Below, one piece after another: positions 42,666 to 52,377 of a stretch of DNA of 64,000 nucleotides. The DNA lies in the NCBI RefSeq assembly GCF_040448305.1, contig NZ_CP148752.1, forward strand, positions 6,266,501-6,330,500, in the 5' to 3' direction. Each line of letters starts with the position of its first letter. The stretch's first letter is position 1. Below the pieces are notes generated by a model that did no database searches, was not told the origin of the DNA, and saw only the letters and a list, made by a program, of their open reading frames with translations. Source of the stretch: Pseudomonas fluorescens. GTDB taxonomy: Bacteria > Pseudomonadota > Gammaproteobacteria > Pseudomonadales > Pseudomonadaceae. Position numbers and translations under genes: made by a program.

Positions 42666-44108
42666 ATGTTCGATTTCTACCCCCAGCTCAAGCAGCGCTT
42701 CGCTGCCTTGCGCACGGGTGCTGAATTCTTTTCCCTGCGTTATGTGCGCGAATCCGGGCAGTACCTGTCGGTGCGCAAGAACGTCGCCGAACCGCCGAGC
42801 CTGAGCCGTGACGAAGGGGCGATGCTGACCGTGCGGGTCAATGGCGTCGAGGCCTATGCGGCCACCAACGATTTGTCGCAACAAGGCCTGCAAGCCGCCC
42901 TCGAACGCGCCGAACTCCAGGCCCGTCGACTCAAGCCCCACGCCTTGCTGGACCTGCGCGAGCAGGCTGTTTCCAGCGACCGCGCCGATTACTTTTCACC
43001 CAACCTCGACCAAGCCTTCCCGTCCCTGAGCGACTGCTACCAGTTGCTCGGCGCCGAATCCGCCGCCGTACCCAAGGACGACCGCCTGGTGAACTGGCAG
43101 GTCAGCCTCGGTATCACCCACGTCGAGCAGATCTACCTCAACAGCGCCGGTGCCGAACTGCGCCAGGCCCAACGCTTTGTGTACCCCGGCCTGGACGTCA
43201 CGGCCTACGACGGCAACGACAGCCAGACCCGCAGCCTTGGCCGCGAGAACTTCGGCCAGCAAGGCGCGGCGGACGTCATCAGCCGCTGCGGCCTGATCGG
43301 TGCCGGTGCCCAGGTGGCCGATCAGGCCCTGCAATTGCTCCTGGCGCCGAACACCCCGCAAGGCAAGCGCGACCTGCTGCTGATGCCCGACCAGATGATG
43401 CTGCAAATCCACGAGTCCATCGGCCATCCGCTGGAGCTGGACCGCATCCTCGGCGACGAGCGCAATTACGCGGGCACCAGTTTTGTCAAAGCCAGTGATT
43501 TCGGCCGCCTGCAATACGGCTCCGGCCTGCTCAACGTGACCTTCGACCCGGACATCCCCGAGGAGCTCGCCAGCTACGGCCATGACGACGACGGCACGCC
43601 CGCCAGCAAACAGTTCCTGATCCGTGAAGGCCTGTTGCTGCGCCCGCTGGGCGGTGCGTTGTCGCAATTCCGTGCCGGTATGGACGGCGTCGCCAACAGT
43701 CGTGCCTGTGGCTGGAACCGCCCGCCGATCGACCGCATGGCCAACCTCAATATCGAGCCGGGGGATCAGTCCATCGAACAGCTGATCGGCGGTATCGAAC
43801 ACGGAGTGCTGATGTCGACCAACCGTTCATGGTCGATCGACGATGCCCGCAACAAATTCCAGTTCGGCTGCGAGTGGGGCCAACTGATCGAAAACGGCGA
43901 ACTCAAGGGTGTGGTGAAGAATCCCAATTACAGGGGCATCTCCGCGCAGTTCTGGAAAAGCCTCAGCGCCGTCGGCGATGCCAGTACCCTCAAGGTCCTC
44001 GGCACACCGAACTGCGGCAAGGGCGAACCGAACCAGGTGATCCGCGTCGGCCACGCATCACCGGCCTGTGTGTTCAGCAACGTTGATGTATTCGGAGGAG
44101 ACGCCTGA
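42666..44108 (+). CDS. TldD-like metalloprotease subunit
   Basis: This 480-residue protein is a TldD/PmbA-family peptidase subunit. The zinc motif HESIGH (His249, Glu250, His254) matches the HExxxH of TldD, and the C-terminal domain has the family pattern (VKNPNYRGISAQFWKSL). It forms a translationally coupled pair with the next gene (TGATG overlap). TldD/TldE pairs process small peptides such as microcin B17 and CcdA. This is an extra, divergent pair rather than the usual tldD and pmbA, which sit elsewhere in pseudomonads. Confidence 0.85.
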   Translation: MFDFYPQLKQRFAALRTGAEFFSLRYVRESGQYLSVRKNVAEPPSLSRDEGAMLTVRVNGVEAYAATNDLSQQGLQAALERAELQARRLKPHALLDLREQAVSSDRADYFSPNLDQAFPSLSDCYQLLGAESAAVPKDDRLVNWQVSLGITHVEQIYLNSAGAELRQAQRFVYPGLDVTAYDGNDSQTRSLGRENFGQQGAADVISRCGLIGAGAQVADQALQLLLAPNTPQGKRDLLLMPDQMMLQIHESIGHPLELDRILGDERNYAGTSFVKASDFGRLQYGSGLLNVTFDPDIPEELASYGHDDDGTPASKQFLIREGLLLRPLGGALSQFRAGMDGVANSRACGWNRPPIDRMANLNIEPGDQSIEQLIGGIEHGVLMSTNRSWSIDDARNKFQFGCEWGQLIENGELKGVVKNPNYRGISAQFWKSLSAVGDASTLKVLGTPNCGKGEPNQVIRVGHASPACVFSNVDVFGGDA

Positions 44109-45445
44109 TGAATCCTTCAAACAGCCAGTCCGCGTCGTTCAAGGCGCTGGTCAACAGCCTGCGTGAAGCCCTGCGCGAGCCCGAGCAGTTCACCCTCAGC
44201 TACGCCGCAGAATCGTCGGCCTTCGTACGTTTCAACCATGCCAAGGTGCGTCAGGCCGGTCAGGTGCAGCAGGCGAGCATCGGCCTGAAACTGATCAACG
44301 AAGGCCGGCATGCCGACCTGAACATTACCCTGGCCGGCGATCCCCAGGTTGATCTGCGACGTTTGACCGAAGGCCTGCAACAGCTGCGGGAAACCTTGCC
44401 GCTGCTGCCTCAGGATCCTTATTTGCTGCTCAACCACAATGGCTGGCAGAGCAACAACGTGCAGTCGCATCCGCTGCCGGACACTGAAGAGGTGGTCGCG
44501 CAAATCACCCAGGCCGCCGAAGGCCTGGATCTTGTCGGTTTCTACGCTGCCGGCCCGATCAGTCGTGGCTTTGCCAGCTCTTCGGGCGCCTTCGGCTGGC
44601 ATCAGGCCAACAGCTTCAACTTCGACTTCAGCCTGTTCCACGAGAACGGCCAGGCCGTGAAAGCCAGCTACGCCGGGCACGACTGGAACAGCGAAGGCTT
44701 TGCCAAACGCTTCCAGCAAGCTCGCGAGCAGCTTGAGTTTCTGGGCCGGCCGCTGCGCACTTTGCCGCCCGGCCAGTACCGCGCCTACCTGGCACCGGCG
44801 GCGCTGGAAGAAATCATCGGCATGCTGTGCTGGGGTGGTTTCTCGGCACAGTCGATTGCCAGCAAAAGCAGCCCGCTGCAAAAGCTCTACGGTGGCGACA
44901 GCGCGTTCAGCCCGCTGGTCTCGCTGGATGAAAAAGTCAGCGGTTCGCTGAGTCCGGCGTTTTCCGATGAAGGTTATCCGCGCAGCGATCTGGGGTTGAT
45001 CGTCGACGGCAAGGCCGGGGCACGACTGGTCAGCTCGCGCAGCGCCGCCGAATACGGCTTGACCGCCAATGGCGCCAGCGGCGGTGAATCACCGAGCGCG
45101 CTGAATATGAAAGCCGGGGCATTGCCTGACGCGGACATCCTCAAGCAACTGGGCACGGGGTTGTACATCAGCAACCTGTGGTACCTGAACTTCTCGGACC
45201 AACCGGCCGCACGCCTGACCGGCATGACCCGGTTTGCCACGTTCTGGGTCGAGAACGGCGAGATCCAGGCACCGGTCAGCACCATGCGTTTTGATGACAG
45301 CGCTTTCAGCCTGCTCGGTTCGCAACTGGAAGCGTTGACCGAGGAGCGGGAGTTGCTGTTGTCGGCGAGCACTTACAGCCAGCGGGCGACGGCTTCGGCG
45401 TTGTTGCCGGGGGCGTTGGTCCGCCGATTGACTCTGACACTGTAA
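44108..45445 (+). CDS. TldE/PmbA-like partner subunit
   Basis: The 445-residue protein is related to PmbA/TldE, the subunit without zinc in the TldD/TldE heterodimer; no HExxxH is present. Family features include SYAGHDWNSEGFAKRFQQA and the C-terminal LYISNLWYLNFSDQPAARLTGMTRFATFWVENGEI. It starts on the stop codon of the TldD-like gene, so 1:1 assembly is likely. The substrate is unknown. Confidence 0.83.
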   Translation: MNPSNSQSASFKALVNSLREALREPEQFTLSYAAESSAFVRFNHAKVRQAGQVQQASIGLKLINEGRHADLNITLAGDPQVDLRRLTEGLQQLRETLPLLPQDPYLLLNHNGWQSNNVQSHPLPDTEEVVAQITQAAEGLDLVGFYAAGPISRGFASSSGAFGWHQANSFNFDFSLFHENGQAVKASYAGHDWNSEGFAKRFQQAREQLEFLGRPLRTLPPGQYRAYLAPAALEEIIGMLCWGGFSAQSIASKSSPLQKLYGGDSAFSPLVSLDEKVSGSLSPAFSDEGYPRSDLGLIVDGKAGARLVSSRSAAEYGLTANGASGGESPSALNMKAGALPDADILKQLGTGLYISNLWYLNFSDQPAARLTGMTRFATFWVENGEIQAPVSTMRFDDSAFSLLGSQLEALTEERELLLSASTYSQRATASALLPGALVRRLTLTL

Positions 45446-45471
45446 ACACCATCTCTTGGCACACAGGGAAC

Positions 45472-45564
45472 CCTGTGGGAGCGAGCTTGCTCGCGATGAG
45501 GCCAATTCATTCAACATTCATGTCGAGTGATTTACCGCTATCGCGAGCAAGCTCGCTCCCACAT
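45472..45564. repeat. REP doublet (REPIN) 13
   Basis: Inverted pair of the GAGCGAGCTTGCTCGCGA variant between the TldE-like gene and the MFS gene. Confidence 0.87.
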
Positions 45565-45615
45565 TGATCGAGTTCCACATTGGATGTGCATTAACCCCCG
45601 ACAACAAGAGGTCCC

Positions 45616-47043
45616 ATGCCCAACCGCCCACCTCTCGACGCTATCACCGCCCGCTGGATTCCCTGGGTTGTCGCCATTGCCTTCTTCATGCAGTCCCTCG
45701 ACGGGACGATCCTCAACACCGCCCTGCCCGCCATGGCCCGGGACCTAGCCGAAGATCCATTGCGCATGCAGGGCGTGATCATCGCCTACATGCTCACCGT
45801 CGCCTTGCTGATTCCCGCGTCCGGCTGGATCGCCGATCGCTTCGGCACCAGGAAGATCTTCTTCAGTGCGATTCTGCTGTTCAGCCTCGGCTCGCTGCTC
45901 TGCGCATTGTCGACCAGCCTGACCCAGTTGATCGGCGCCCGGGTGATTCAAGGCCTGGGCGGGGCGTTGATGTTGCCGGTCGGGCGGCTGGTGGTGTTGC
46001 GTGCCTATCCGCGCTCGGAACTGGTGCGGATCATGGGCTTCATCACCATTCCCGGGCTGCTTGGCCCCTTGATCGGCCCAACGATGGGCGGCTGGATGGT
46101 GCAATACCTGACCTGGCACTGGATCTTCCTGATCAACCTGCCGGTGGGGCTGGTCGGTTGCTACGCCGTGTGGAAATTCATCCCCGACCTGCGCGGTTCC
46201 GAGCGCACGCGCTTCGATAGCCTGGGTTTCGTGCTGTTCGGCGCGGCGATGATTCTGATCACCATTGCCATGGAAGGCCTGGGGGAACTGCACCTGCCGC
46301 ACCTGCGGGTGATGTTGCTGCTGTTCGGCGGCATGGCGTGTCTGGCGGCGTACTGGCTGCGCGCCGGGCATATCGAGAACCCGTTGTTCGCGCCGTCGCT
46401 GTTCAAGACCCGGACCTTTGCCGTGGGCATTCTCGGCAACCTGTTCGCCCGCCTCGGCAGCGGCGCCCTGCCCTTTCTGGTGCCATTGCTGCTGCAAGTG
46501 GCGCTGGGCTATTCGCCGTCCCAGGCCGGGATGAGCATGCTGCCACTGGCGGCAGCGGCGATGATCGCCAAGTGGGTGGCGCGGCCGCTGATCGAGCGTC
46601 TGGGTTACCGCATCGTGCTCACCGGCAATACCCTGGCGCTGGGGATCATGCTGGCGAGCATGGGCCTGGTCAGCGAGCAGACGCCGTACTGGCTACTGCT
46701 GTGTCTGCTGGCGATCCTTGGCGCGATCAACTCCTTGCAGTTCACCGCGATGAACACCGTGACCCTGATCGACCTCGACGATGCCAGCGCCAGCAGCGGC
46801 AACAGCCTGCTGTCGGTGGTCGCGCAATTGTCCCTGAGTCTGGGGGTTGCGTGCGCGGGGGCATTGCTCGGTGGCTTTACAGCGGAGATTGGCAATGATG
46901 GCGTGGACACTGTTTTGGGGGCATTCCAATTGACCTTCGTGACCGTAGGAATCATGGCGATGCTGGCCGCTACGATCTTCTCGCAACTGTCAAAAAATGA
47001 CGGACGGCGAGTTAAGCGTCCGGAAGAACACATAGAGCCTTAG
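45616..47043 (+). CDS. MFS multidrug exporter (MdtD/EmrB-like, DHA2)
   Basis: This 475-residue protein has about 14 membrane segments. The DHA2 features are LDGTILNTALPAMARDL in the first segment, motif A GWIADRFGTRK and GPTMGGWMVQYLTWHWIFLINLP. It resembles MdtD. The substrate cannot be predicted. GAGG precedes the ATG. The dbpA gene follows after about 57 bp in the same direction. Confidence 0.88.
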   Translation: MPNRPPLDAITARWIPWVVAIAFFMQSLDGTILNTALPAMARDLAEDPLRMQGVIIAYMLTVALLIPASGWIADRFGTRKIFFSAILLFSLGSLLCALSTSLTQLIGARVIQGLGGALMLPVGRLVVLRAYPRSELVRIMGFITIPGLLGPLIGPTMGGWMVQYLTWHWIFLINLPVGLVGCYAVWKFIPDLRGSERTRFDSLGFVLFGAAMILITIAMEGLGELHLPHLRVMLLLFGGMACLAAYWLRAGHIENPLFAPSLFKTRTFAVGILGNLFARLGSGALPFLVPLLLQVALGYSPSQAGMSMLPLAAAAMIAKWVARPLIERLGYRIVLTGNTLALGIMLASMGLVSEQTPYWLLLCLLAILGAINSLQFTAMNTVTLIDLDDASASSGNSLLSVVAQLSLSLGVACAGALLGGFTAEIGNDGVDTVLGAFQLTFVTVGIMAMLAATIFSQLSKNDGRRVKRPEEHIEP

Positions 47044-47100
47044 GGCGAATGGCCACCGGACTGGTACACTGCGCGACATTTTGTTTTGCAGGCCAGTCCC

Positions 47101-48486
47101 GTGACCACCATCGCCACCGAATTTAATACTTTGCCGCTGTCCGCCGCCATGCTGGCTAACCTCGACTCCCTCGGTTATGCCCAGATGACGCCGATCCAGG
47201 CGCAAAGCTTGCCGGTGATCCTCAAGGGGATGGACCTGATCGCCCAGGCCAAGACCGGTAGCGGCAAGACCGCGGCCTTCGGCATCGGCCTGCTGAACCC
47301 GATCAATCCGCGTTACTTCGGTTGCCAGGCGCTGATCCTGTGCCCGACCCGCGAGCTGGCCGACCAAGTCGCCAAGGAAATCCGTCGCCTGGCCCGTGCC
47401 GAAGACAACATCAAGGTCCTGACCTTGTGCGGCGGCGTGTCCCTCGGCCCGCAGATCGCTTCGCTGGAACACGGCGCGCACATCATCGTCGGCACCCCAG
47501 GGCGCATCCAGCAGCACCTGCGCAAGGGTTCGCTGGTGCTCCACGGCCTGAACACCCTGATCCTCGACGAAGCCGACCGCATGCTCGACATGGGTTTCTA
47601 CGATTCCATCGAAGAAATCATCATGCAGGCCCCGGAGCGTCGCCAGACCCTGCTGTTCTCCGCCACCTACCCGGTAGGCATCAAGCAGTTGGCCTCGAAG
47701 TTCATGCGCAACCCGCAGCAGGTGAAGGCCGAGGCGTTCCACGACGACACGCAGATCGAGCAGCGCTTCTACGAGATTTCCCCGGATGACCGCATGAGTG
47801 CGGTGACCAAGGTTCTTGGCCACTTCCGCCCGGCCTCCTGCGTGGCCTTCTGCTACACCAAGCAGCAGGTTCAGGAAACCGTCGACCACCTGACCGCCAA
47901 AGGCATTTCCGCCGTCGGCCTGCATGGCGATCTGGAACAGCGTGACCGCGACCAGGTGCTGGCGATGTTCGCCAACCGCAGTACTTCGGTGCTGGTAGCG
48001 ACCGACGTCGCAGCACGCGGCCTCGATATCGATTCCCTGGACATGGTGATCAACGTCGAACTGGCCCGTGATTCGGAAATCCACATCCACCGCGTCGGCC
48101 GTACTGGCCGCGCCGGTGAGAAAGGCCTTGCGATCAGCCTGGTGGCGCCGTCCGAAGCACAGCGCGCCCAGGCCATCGAGCAATTGCAGAAAACACCATT
48201 GACCTGGGATCAGGTGGACAACCTCACCTCCAAGGGTGGTGGCCCGCTGTTGCCGCAGATGAGCACCCTGTGCATCGCTGCCGGCCGTAAGGACAAGGTT
48301 CGTCCGGGCGACATTCTTGGCGCACTGACCGGTGACGCCGGCATCCCCGGTGCCCAGGTCGGCAAGATCGCGATTTTCGACTTCCAGGCCTATGTGGCCG
48401 TGGAGCGCGGCGTCGCCAAGCAGGCCTTGCAGCGTTTGAACGACGGCAAGATCAAGGGCCGTTCGTTGCGCGTACGTATTTTGTAA
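47101..48486 (+). CDS. dbpA: ATP-dependent RNA helicase DbpA
   Basis: DbpA is a DEAD-box helicase that acts on 23S rRNA hairpin 92 during 50S assembly. It has Q-motif TPIQAQSLPV, Walker A AKTGSGKT, DEAD (ILDEADRML), SAT, VATDVAARGLD and HRVGRTGRAG, followed by the C-terminal RNA-binding domain (KVRPGDILGALTG to the end). The start is GTG at 47101, giving 461 residues; a TTG five codons upstream is in frame. No strong ribosome binding site is seen. Confidence 0.94.
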   Translation: MTTIATEFNTLPLSAAMLANLDSLGYAQMTPIQAQSLPVILKGMDLIAQAKTGSGKTAAFGIGLLNPINPRYFGCQALILCPTRELADQVAKEIRRLARAEDNIKVLTLCGGVSLGPQIASLEHGAHIIVGTPGRIQQHLRKGSLVLHGLNTLILDEADRMLDMGFYDSIEEIIMQAPERRQTLLFSATYPVGIKQLASKFMRNPQQVKAEAFHDDTQIEQRFYEISPDDRMSAVTKVLGHFRPASCVAFCYTKQQVQETVDHLTAKGISAVGLHGDLEQRDRDQVLAMFANRSTSVLVATDVAARGLDIDSLDMVINVELARDSEIHIHRVGRTGRAGEKGLAISLVAPSEAQRAQAIEQLQKTPLTWDQVDNLTSKGGGPLLPQMSTLCIAAGRKDKVRPGDILGALTGDAGIPGAQVGKIAIFDFQAYVAVERGVAKQALQRLNDGKIKGRSLRVRIL

Positions 48487-48511
48487 GCGATCTTCGACCC
48501 GAAGAAGATCC

Positions 48512-48603
48512 CCTGTGGGAGCGAGCCTGCTCGCGATAGCGGACTGTCAAACAACATCTATGTTGAATGTGCAGCCCCATCGCGAGCAGGCTCGCTCCCA
48601 CAG
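48512..48603. repeat. REP doublet (REPIN) 14
   Basis: Inverted pair between dbpA and the BaiN-like gene. Confidence 0.88.
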
Positions 48604-48638
48604 TTTGTTTTGTGGTGGAACACTAAGAGGACACCGTT

Positions 48639-49817
48639 TTGCGCTCTACCGAAGTCGTGATCATTGGCGCTGGCGCCGCAGGGTTGATGTGTGCACTGAC
48701 CGCCGCCGGGCGCGGGCGCAAGGTGTTGTTGCTCGACCATGCCAACAAGGCCGGCAAGAAAATCCTGATGTCGGGCGGTGGCCGCTGCAATTTCACCAAC
48801 ATGTACACAGAACCGGGCAATTTTCTCTCGCAGAACGCGCACTTCTGCAAATCCGCCCTGGCCCGCTACACCCAGTGGGATTTCATCGGCATGGTGGCCA
48901 AGCACGGCGTGCCGTACCACGAGAAAAAACTCGGCCAGTTGTTCTGCGATAACAAATCCAGCGACATCCTTGAGATGCTGCTCAACGAGTGCGATCAGGT
49001 CGGCGTCAGCCTGCACCTGGACACCTCGATCCAGACCATCGAGAAGCTCGAAAGCGGCTACCTGCTGGACACCACGCTCGACCAAATCACCTGCGAATCC
49101 CTGGTGATCGCCACCGGCGGCCTGTCGATCCCGACCCTGGGCGCCACCGGTTTCGGTTACCAGGTGGCCAAACAGTTCGGCCACGAGCTGCTGCCGACCC
49201 GCGCCGGCCTGGTGCCGTTCACCATCACCGATCAGCTCAAGGCCTTGTGCACTGAGCTGTCCGGTACATCGGTGGATTGCCTGGTGAGCTGCAACGACCA
49301 GAGCTTCCGCGAGAACATCCTGTTCACCCACCGCGGCCTCAGCGGCCCGGCGATTTTGCAGATTTCGTCGTTCTGGGAGTCCGGCGATACCGTGGAGATC
49401 AACCTGTTGCCGGATCACGACGTGCCGGGCTGGCTGCAACAGCAACAAGCCGAACGCCCCAACAGCGAGCTGAAAACCCTGCTCGGTGAAATCTTCACCA
49501 AGAAGATGGCCAACCTGCTGGCGGACAACTGGTTCGTCTCCAAACCGATGAAGCAGTACACCCACGCGGAACTGGCCGATATCGCGGAAAAACTGGCGAG
49601 CTGGAAAGTCGTGCCCGCCGGCACCGAAGGCTATCGCACCGCCGAGGTGACCCTGGGCGGCGTCAACACCAATGAAGTGTCGTCCAAGACCATGGAATCG
49701 CTGAAAAGCCCGGGGTTGTACTTCATCGGTGAAGTGCTGGACGTGACCGGGCATCTGGGCGGGTTCAATTTCCAGTGGGCGTGGGCTTCGGGCTACGCGG
49801 CTGCGCAGTACGTCTGA
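48639..49817 (+). CDS. BaiN/HI0933-family flavoprotein
   Basis: This 392-residue NAD(P)/FAD-dependent oxidoreductase has GAGAAGLMCALTAAGRG at the N-terminus, the family signature GKKILMSGGGRCNFTN and the C-terminal GLYFIGEVLDVTGHLGGFNFQWAWASGYAA. Members are widespread and mostly uncharacterised. The start is TTG at 48639, with AGAGG eight bases upstream; no ATG or GTG lies close by. Confidence 0.9.
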   Translation: MRSTEVVIIGAGAAGLMCALTAAGRGRKVLLLDHANKAGKKILMSGGGRCNFTNMYTEPGNFLSQNAHFCKSALARYTQWDFIGMVAKHGVPYHEKKLGQLFCDNKSSDILEMLLNECDQVGVSLHLDTSIQTIEKLESGYLLDTTLDQITCESLVIATGGLSIPTLGATGFGYQVAKQFGHELLPTRAGLVPFTITDQLKALCTELSGTSVDCLVSCNDQSFRENILFTHRGLSGPAILQISSFWESGDTVEINLLPDHDVPGWLQQQQAERPNSELKTLLGEIFTKKMANLLADNWFVSKPMKQYTHAELADIAEKLASWKVVPAGTEGYRTAEVTLGGVNTNEVSSKTMESLKSPGLYFIGEVLDVTGHLGGFNFQWAWASGYAAAQYV

Positions 49818-49829
49818 TCCAACCCAAAA

Positions 49830-49923
49830 CCTGTAGGAGCGAGCCTGCTCGCGATAGCGGTCTAACAGTCGACATCAATATTGAATGTACCGGCCTCATC
49901 GCGAGCAGGCTCGCTCCTACATT
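49830..49923. repeat. REP doublet (REPIN) 15
   Basis: Inverted pair, GTAGGAGCG variant, after the flavoprotein gene. Confidence 0.87.
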
Positions 49924-50037
49924 GAATACGCGTGGTATCAAGGAACAGATTTTGCTGTCTGATGTGATCGACGCCATTGCGTCGGCGTCATTAGTGGCTC
50001 AATTTAGCGTCATTGCCTCGGAAGGCCTTCGCATTTC

Positions 50038-52221
50038 ATGTCATCGACTTCGTTCCGCCAGTCTCTGCGTCGCCTTTGGGCGCTGGATAAATTCAGCTAC
50101 AGCGTGCGGGTATTCATTGCCCTGACCGGCACCATGGCGCTGTGTTGGTATCAGGATGAAATGGGCCTGCTGATCCCGTTGTTCCTGGGGATTATCGCCA
50201 GTGCCCTGGCAGAAACCGACGACAGCTGGCAGGGCCGTATCAACGCGCTGGCCGTGACGCTGGTGTGTTTCGCGGTTGCCGCCCTGTCTGTCGAACTGCT
50301 CTTCCCCTACCCCTCGCTGTTTATCATCGCCTTCGCCCTGGCCGCGTTCTGCCTGACCATGCTCGGCGCCCTCGGCGAACGCTATGGCGCGATTGCCTCG
50401 GCGACGCTGATTCTGTCGGTCTACACCATGATCGGCGTGGACCAGCGTGGCGGTGCGGTCAGCGACGTCTGGCACGAGCCGTTGCTGCTGGTGGCCGGTG
50501 CTGCCTGGTACGGCTTGCTGTCGGTGCTGTGGCAGGCGCTGTTTTCCAATCAGCCGGTGCAGCAGAGCCTGGCGCGGTTGTTCCGTGAGCTGGGCTTTTA
50601 CCTGAAGCTGAAATCCTCGCTGTTCGAGCCGATCCGGCAGATGGACGTGGAGGCGCGGCGCCTGGAACTGGCCCAGCAGAACGGTCGGGTGGTGGCGGCA
50701 CTGAACGCCGCCAAGGAGATCATCCTGCACCGGGTCGGCAACGGTCGCCCGGGGTCGAAAGTCAGCCGCTACCTCAAGCTGTACTTCCTCGCCCAGGACA
50801 TCCACGAACGCGCCAGTTCTTCGCACTACCCTTACAACGCCCTGGCCGACGCCTTCTTTCACAGCGACGTACTGTTCCGCTGCCAACGCCTGTTGCGTCA
50901 GCAAGGCAAGGCCTGCCGGGCCCTGGCCGAATCGATCCAGATGCGCCAGCCGTTCACCTATGACGCCAGTTTCGCCGAGGCCCTGAGCGACCTGGATGCC
51001 TCCCTCGAACACCTGCGCATCCAGAGCAACCCGGCCTGGCGCGGCTTGCTGCGTTCACTGCGGGCACTGGCGGCCAACCTCGGTACTCTCGACCGCCTGC
51101 TCAGCGATGCCAGTAACCCCGACGCCCTGGCCGACGCCACCGACAGCAGCCTGCTCGACCGTTCGCCGCGCAGCCTCAAGGACGTGTGGCTGCGCTTGCG
51201 CACGCAGCTGACGCCGACCTCGCTGCTGTTCCGCCATGCCCTGCGATTGCCTCTGGCCTTGAGCATCGGCTACGCCATGGTGCATTTGATTCATCCGTCC
51301 CAAGGCTACTGGATCATCCTCACTACGCTGTTCGTCTGCCAACCGAACTACGGCGCCACTCGCCGCAAACTCGGTCAACGGATCATCGGCACCGCCATCG
51401 GCCTGACCTTGGCCTGGGCGCTGTTCGACCTGTTCCCGAACCCGCTGATCCAATCGTGTTTCGCCATTGCCGCCGGGGTGGTGTTCTTTACCAACCGCAC
51501 CACCCGCTACACCCTGGCGACGGCTGCAATCACCCTGATGGTGCTGTTCTGCTTCAACCAGGTGGGTGACGGTTACGGGCTGTTCCTGCCACGGCTGTTC
51601 GATACCTTGCTCGGCAGCCTGATCGCCGGGCTGGCGGTGTTCCTGTTCCTCCCGGACTGGCAGGGCCGACGCCTGAACAAAGTGCTGGCCAATACCCTGG
51701 CCTGCAACAGCATTTACTTGCGCCAGATCATGCAGCAATACGCGGCGGGCAAAAGCGACGACCTGGCTTACCGCCTGGCCCGCCGCAACGCGCACAACGC
51801 CGATGCGGCGCTGTCGACCACACTGGCCAACATGCTGATGGAGCCGGGACACTTTCGTAAGGAAGCGGATGTGGGCTTCCGCTTCCTGGTGCTGTCGCAC
51901 ACGTTGCTCAGTTACCTGTCGGGCCTGGGCGCGCACCGGGAAACCCAACTTCCGGCGGACGTGCGCGAGCATTTGATCGATGGGGCCGGGGTGAAACTGG
52001 CCGCCAGCATCGACGCGATCGCCCAAGGGCTGGCGAGCAAGTCTTCGATCGAGATTCAGAGCGATGAAGAAGAAGCACTGGCCAATGAACTGGAACAGAT
52101 GCCTGATGAAATCGATGAGGGGCAGCGGTTGGTGCAGACACAACTGGCGCTGATCTGCCGGCAGTTGGGGCCGTTGAGGACGCTGGCGGCGCATCTCATC
52201 AAGGACACCAGCGAGGATTGA
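50038..52221 (+). CDS. yccS: YccS-like membrane protein (FUSC family)
   Basis: The 727-residue protein has two blocks of about six membrane segments (roughly residues 20-165 and 400-530), each followed by a soluble helical domain. The second block holds SQGYWIILTTLFVCQPNYGATRRKLGQRIIGT, the FUSC-family signature. Such proteins are thought to be aromatic-acid or related efflux components; YccS itself has no proven substrate. GGAAGG lies about ten bases before the ATG. Confidence 0.88.
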   Translation: MSSTSFRQSLRRLWALDKFSYSVRVFIALTGTMALCWYQDEMGLLIPLFLGIIASALAETDDSWQGRINALAVTLVCFAVAALSVELLFPYPSLFIIAFALAAFCLTMLGALGERYGAIASATLILSVYTMIGVDQRGGAVSDVWHEPLLLVAGAAWYGLLSVLWQALFSNQPVQQSLARLFRELGFYLKLKSSLFEPIRQMDVEARRLELAQQNGRVVAALNAAKEIILHRVGNGRPGSKVSRYLKLYFLAQDIHERASSSHYPYNALADAFFHSDVLFRCQRLLRQQGKACRALAESIQMRQPFTYDASFAEALSDLDASLEHLRIQSNPAWRGLLRSLRALAANLGTLDRLLSDASNPDALADATDSSLLDRSPRSLKDVWLRLRTQLTPTSLLFRHALRLPLALSIGYAMVHLIHPSQGYWIILTTLFVCQPNYGATRRKLGQRIIGTAIGLTLAWALFDLFPNPLIQSCFAIAAGVVFFTNRTTRYTLATAAITLMVLFCFNQVGDGYGLFLPRLFDTLLGSLIAGLAVFLFLPDWQGRRLNKVLANTLACNSIYLRQIMQQYAAGKSDDLAYRLARRNAHNADAALSTTLANMLMEPGHFRKEADVGFRFLVLSHTLLSYLSGLGAHRETQLPADVREHLIDGAGVKLAASIDAIAQGLASKSSIEIQSDEEEALANELEQMPDEIDEGQRLVQTQLALICRQLGPLRTLAAHLIKDTSED

Positions 52222-52243
52222 GATTTGTGGTGTCTGGGCGGGC

Positions 52244-52342
52244 CTCATCGCGAGCAGGCTCGCTCCCACAGGGGGCTCTGGTGTTCATAAAACTTGTGTC
52301 GACTGAAGATCTACTGTGGGAGCGAGCCTGCTCGCGATGAGG
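52244..52342. repeat. REP doublet (REPIN) 16
   Basis: Inverted pair between the convergent yccS-like and binding-protein genes. Confidence 0.86.
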
Positions 52343-52377
52343 TTATCAGCAACAGCACAGTATCTGGATCAACTCAC

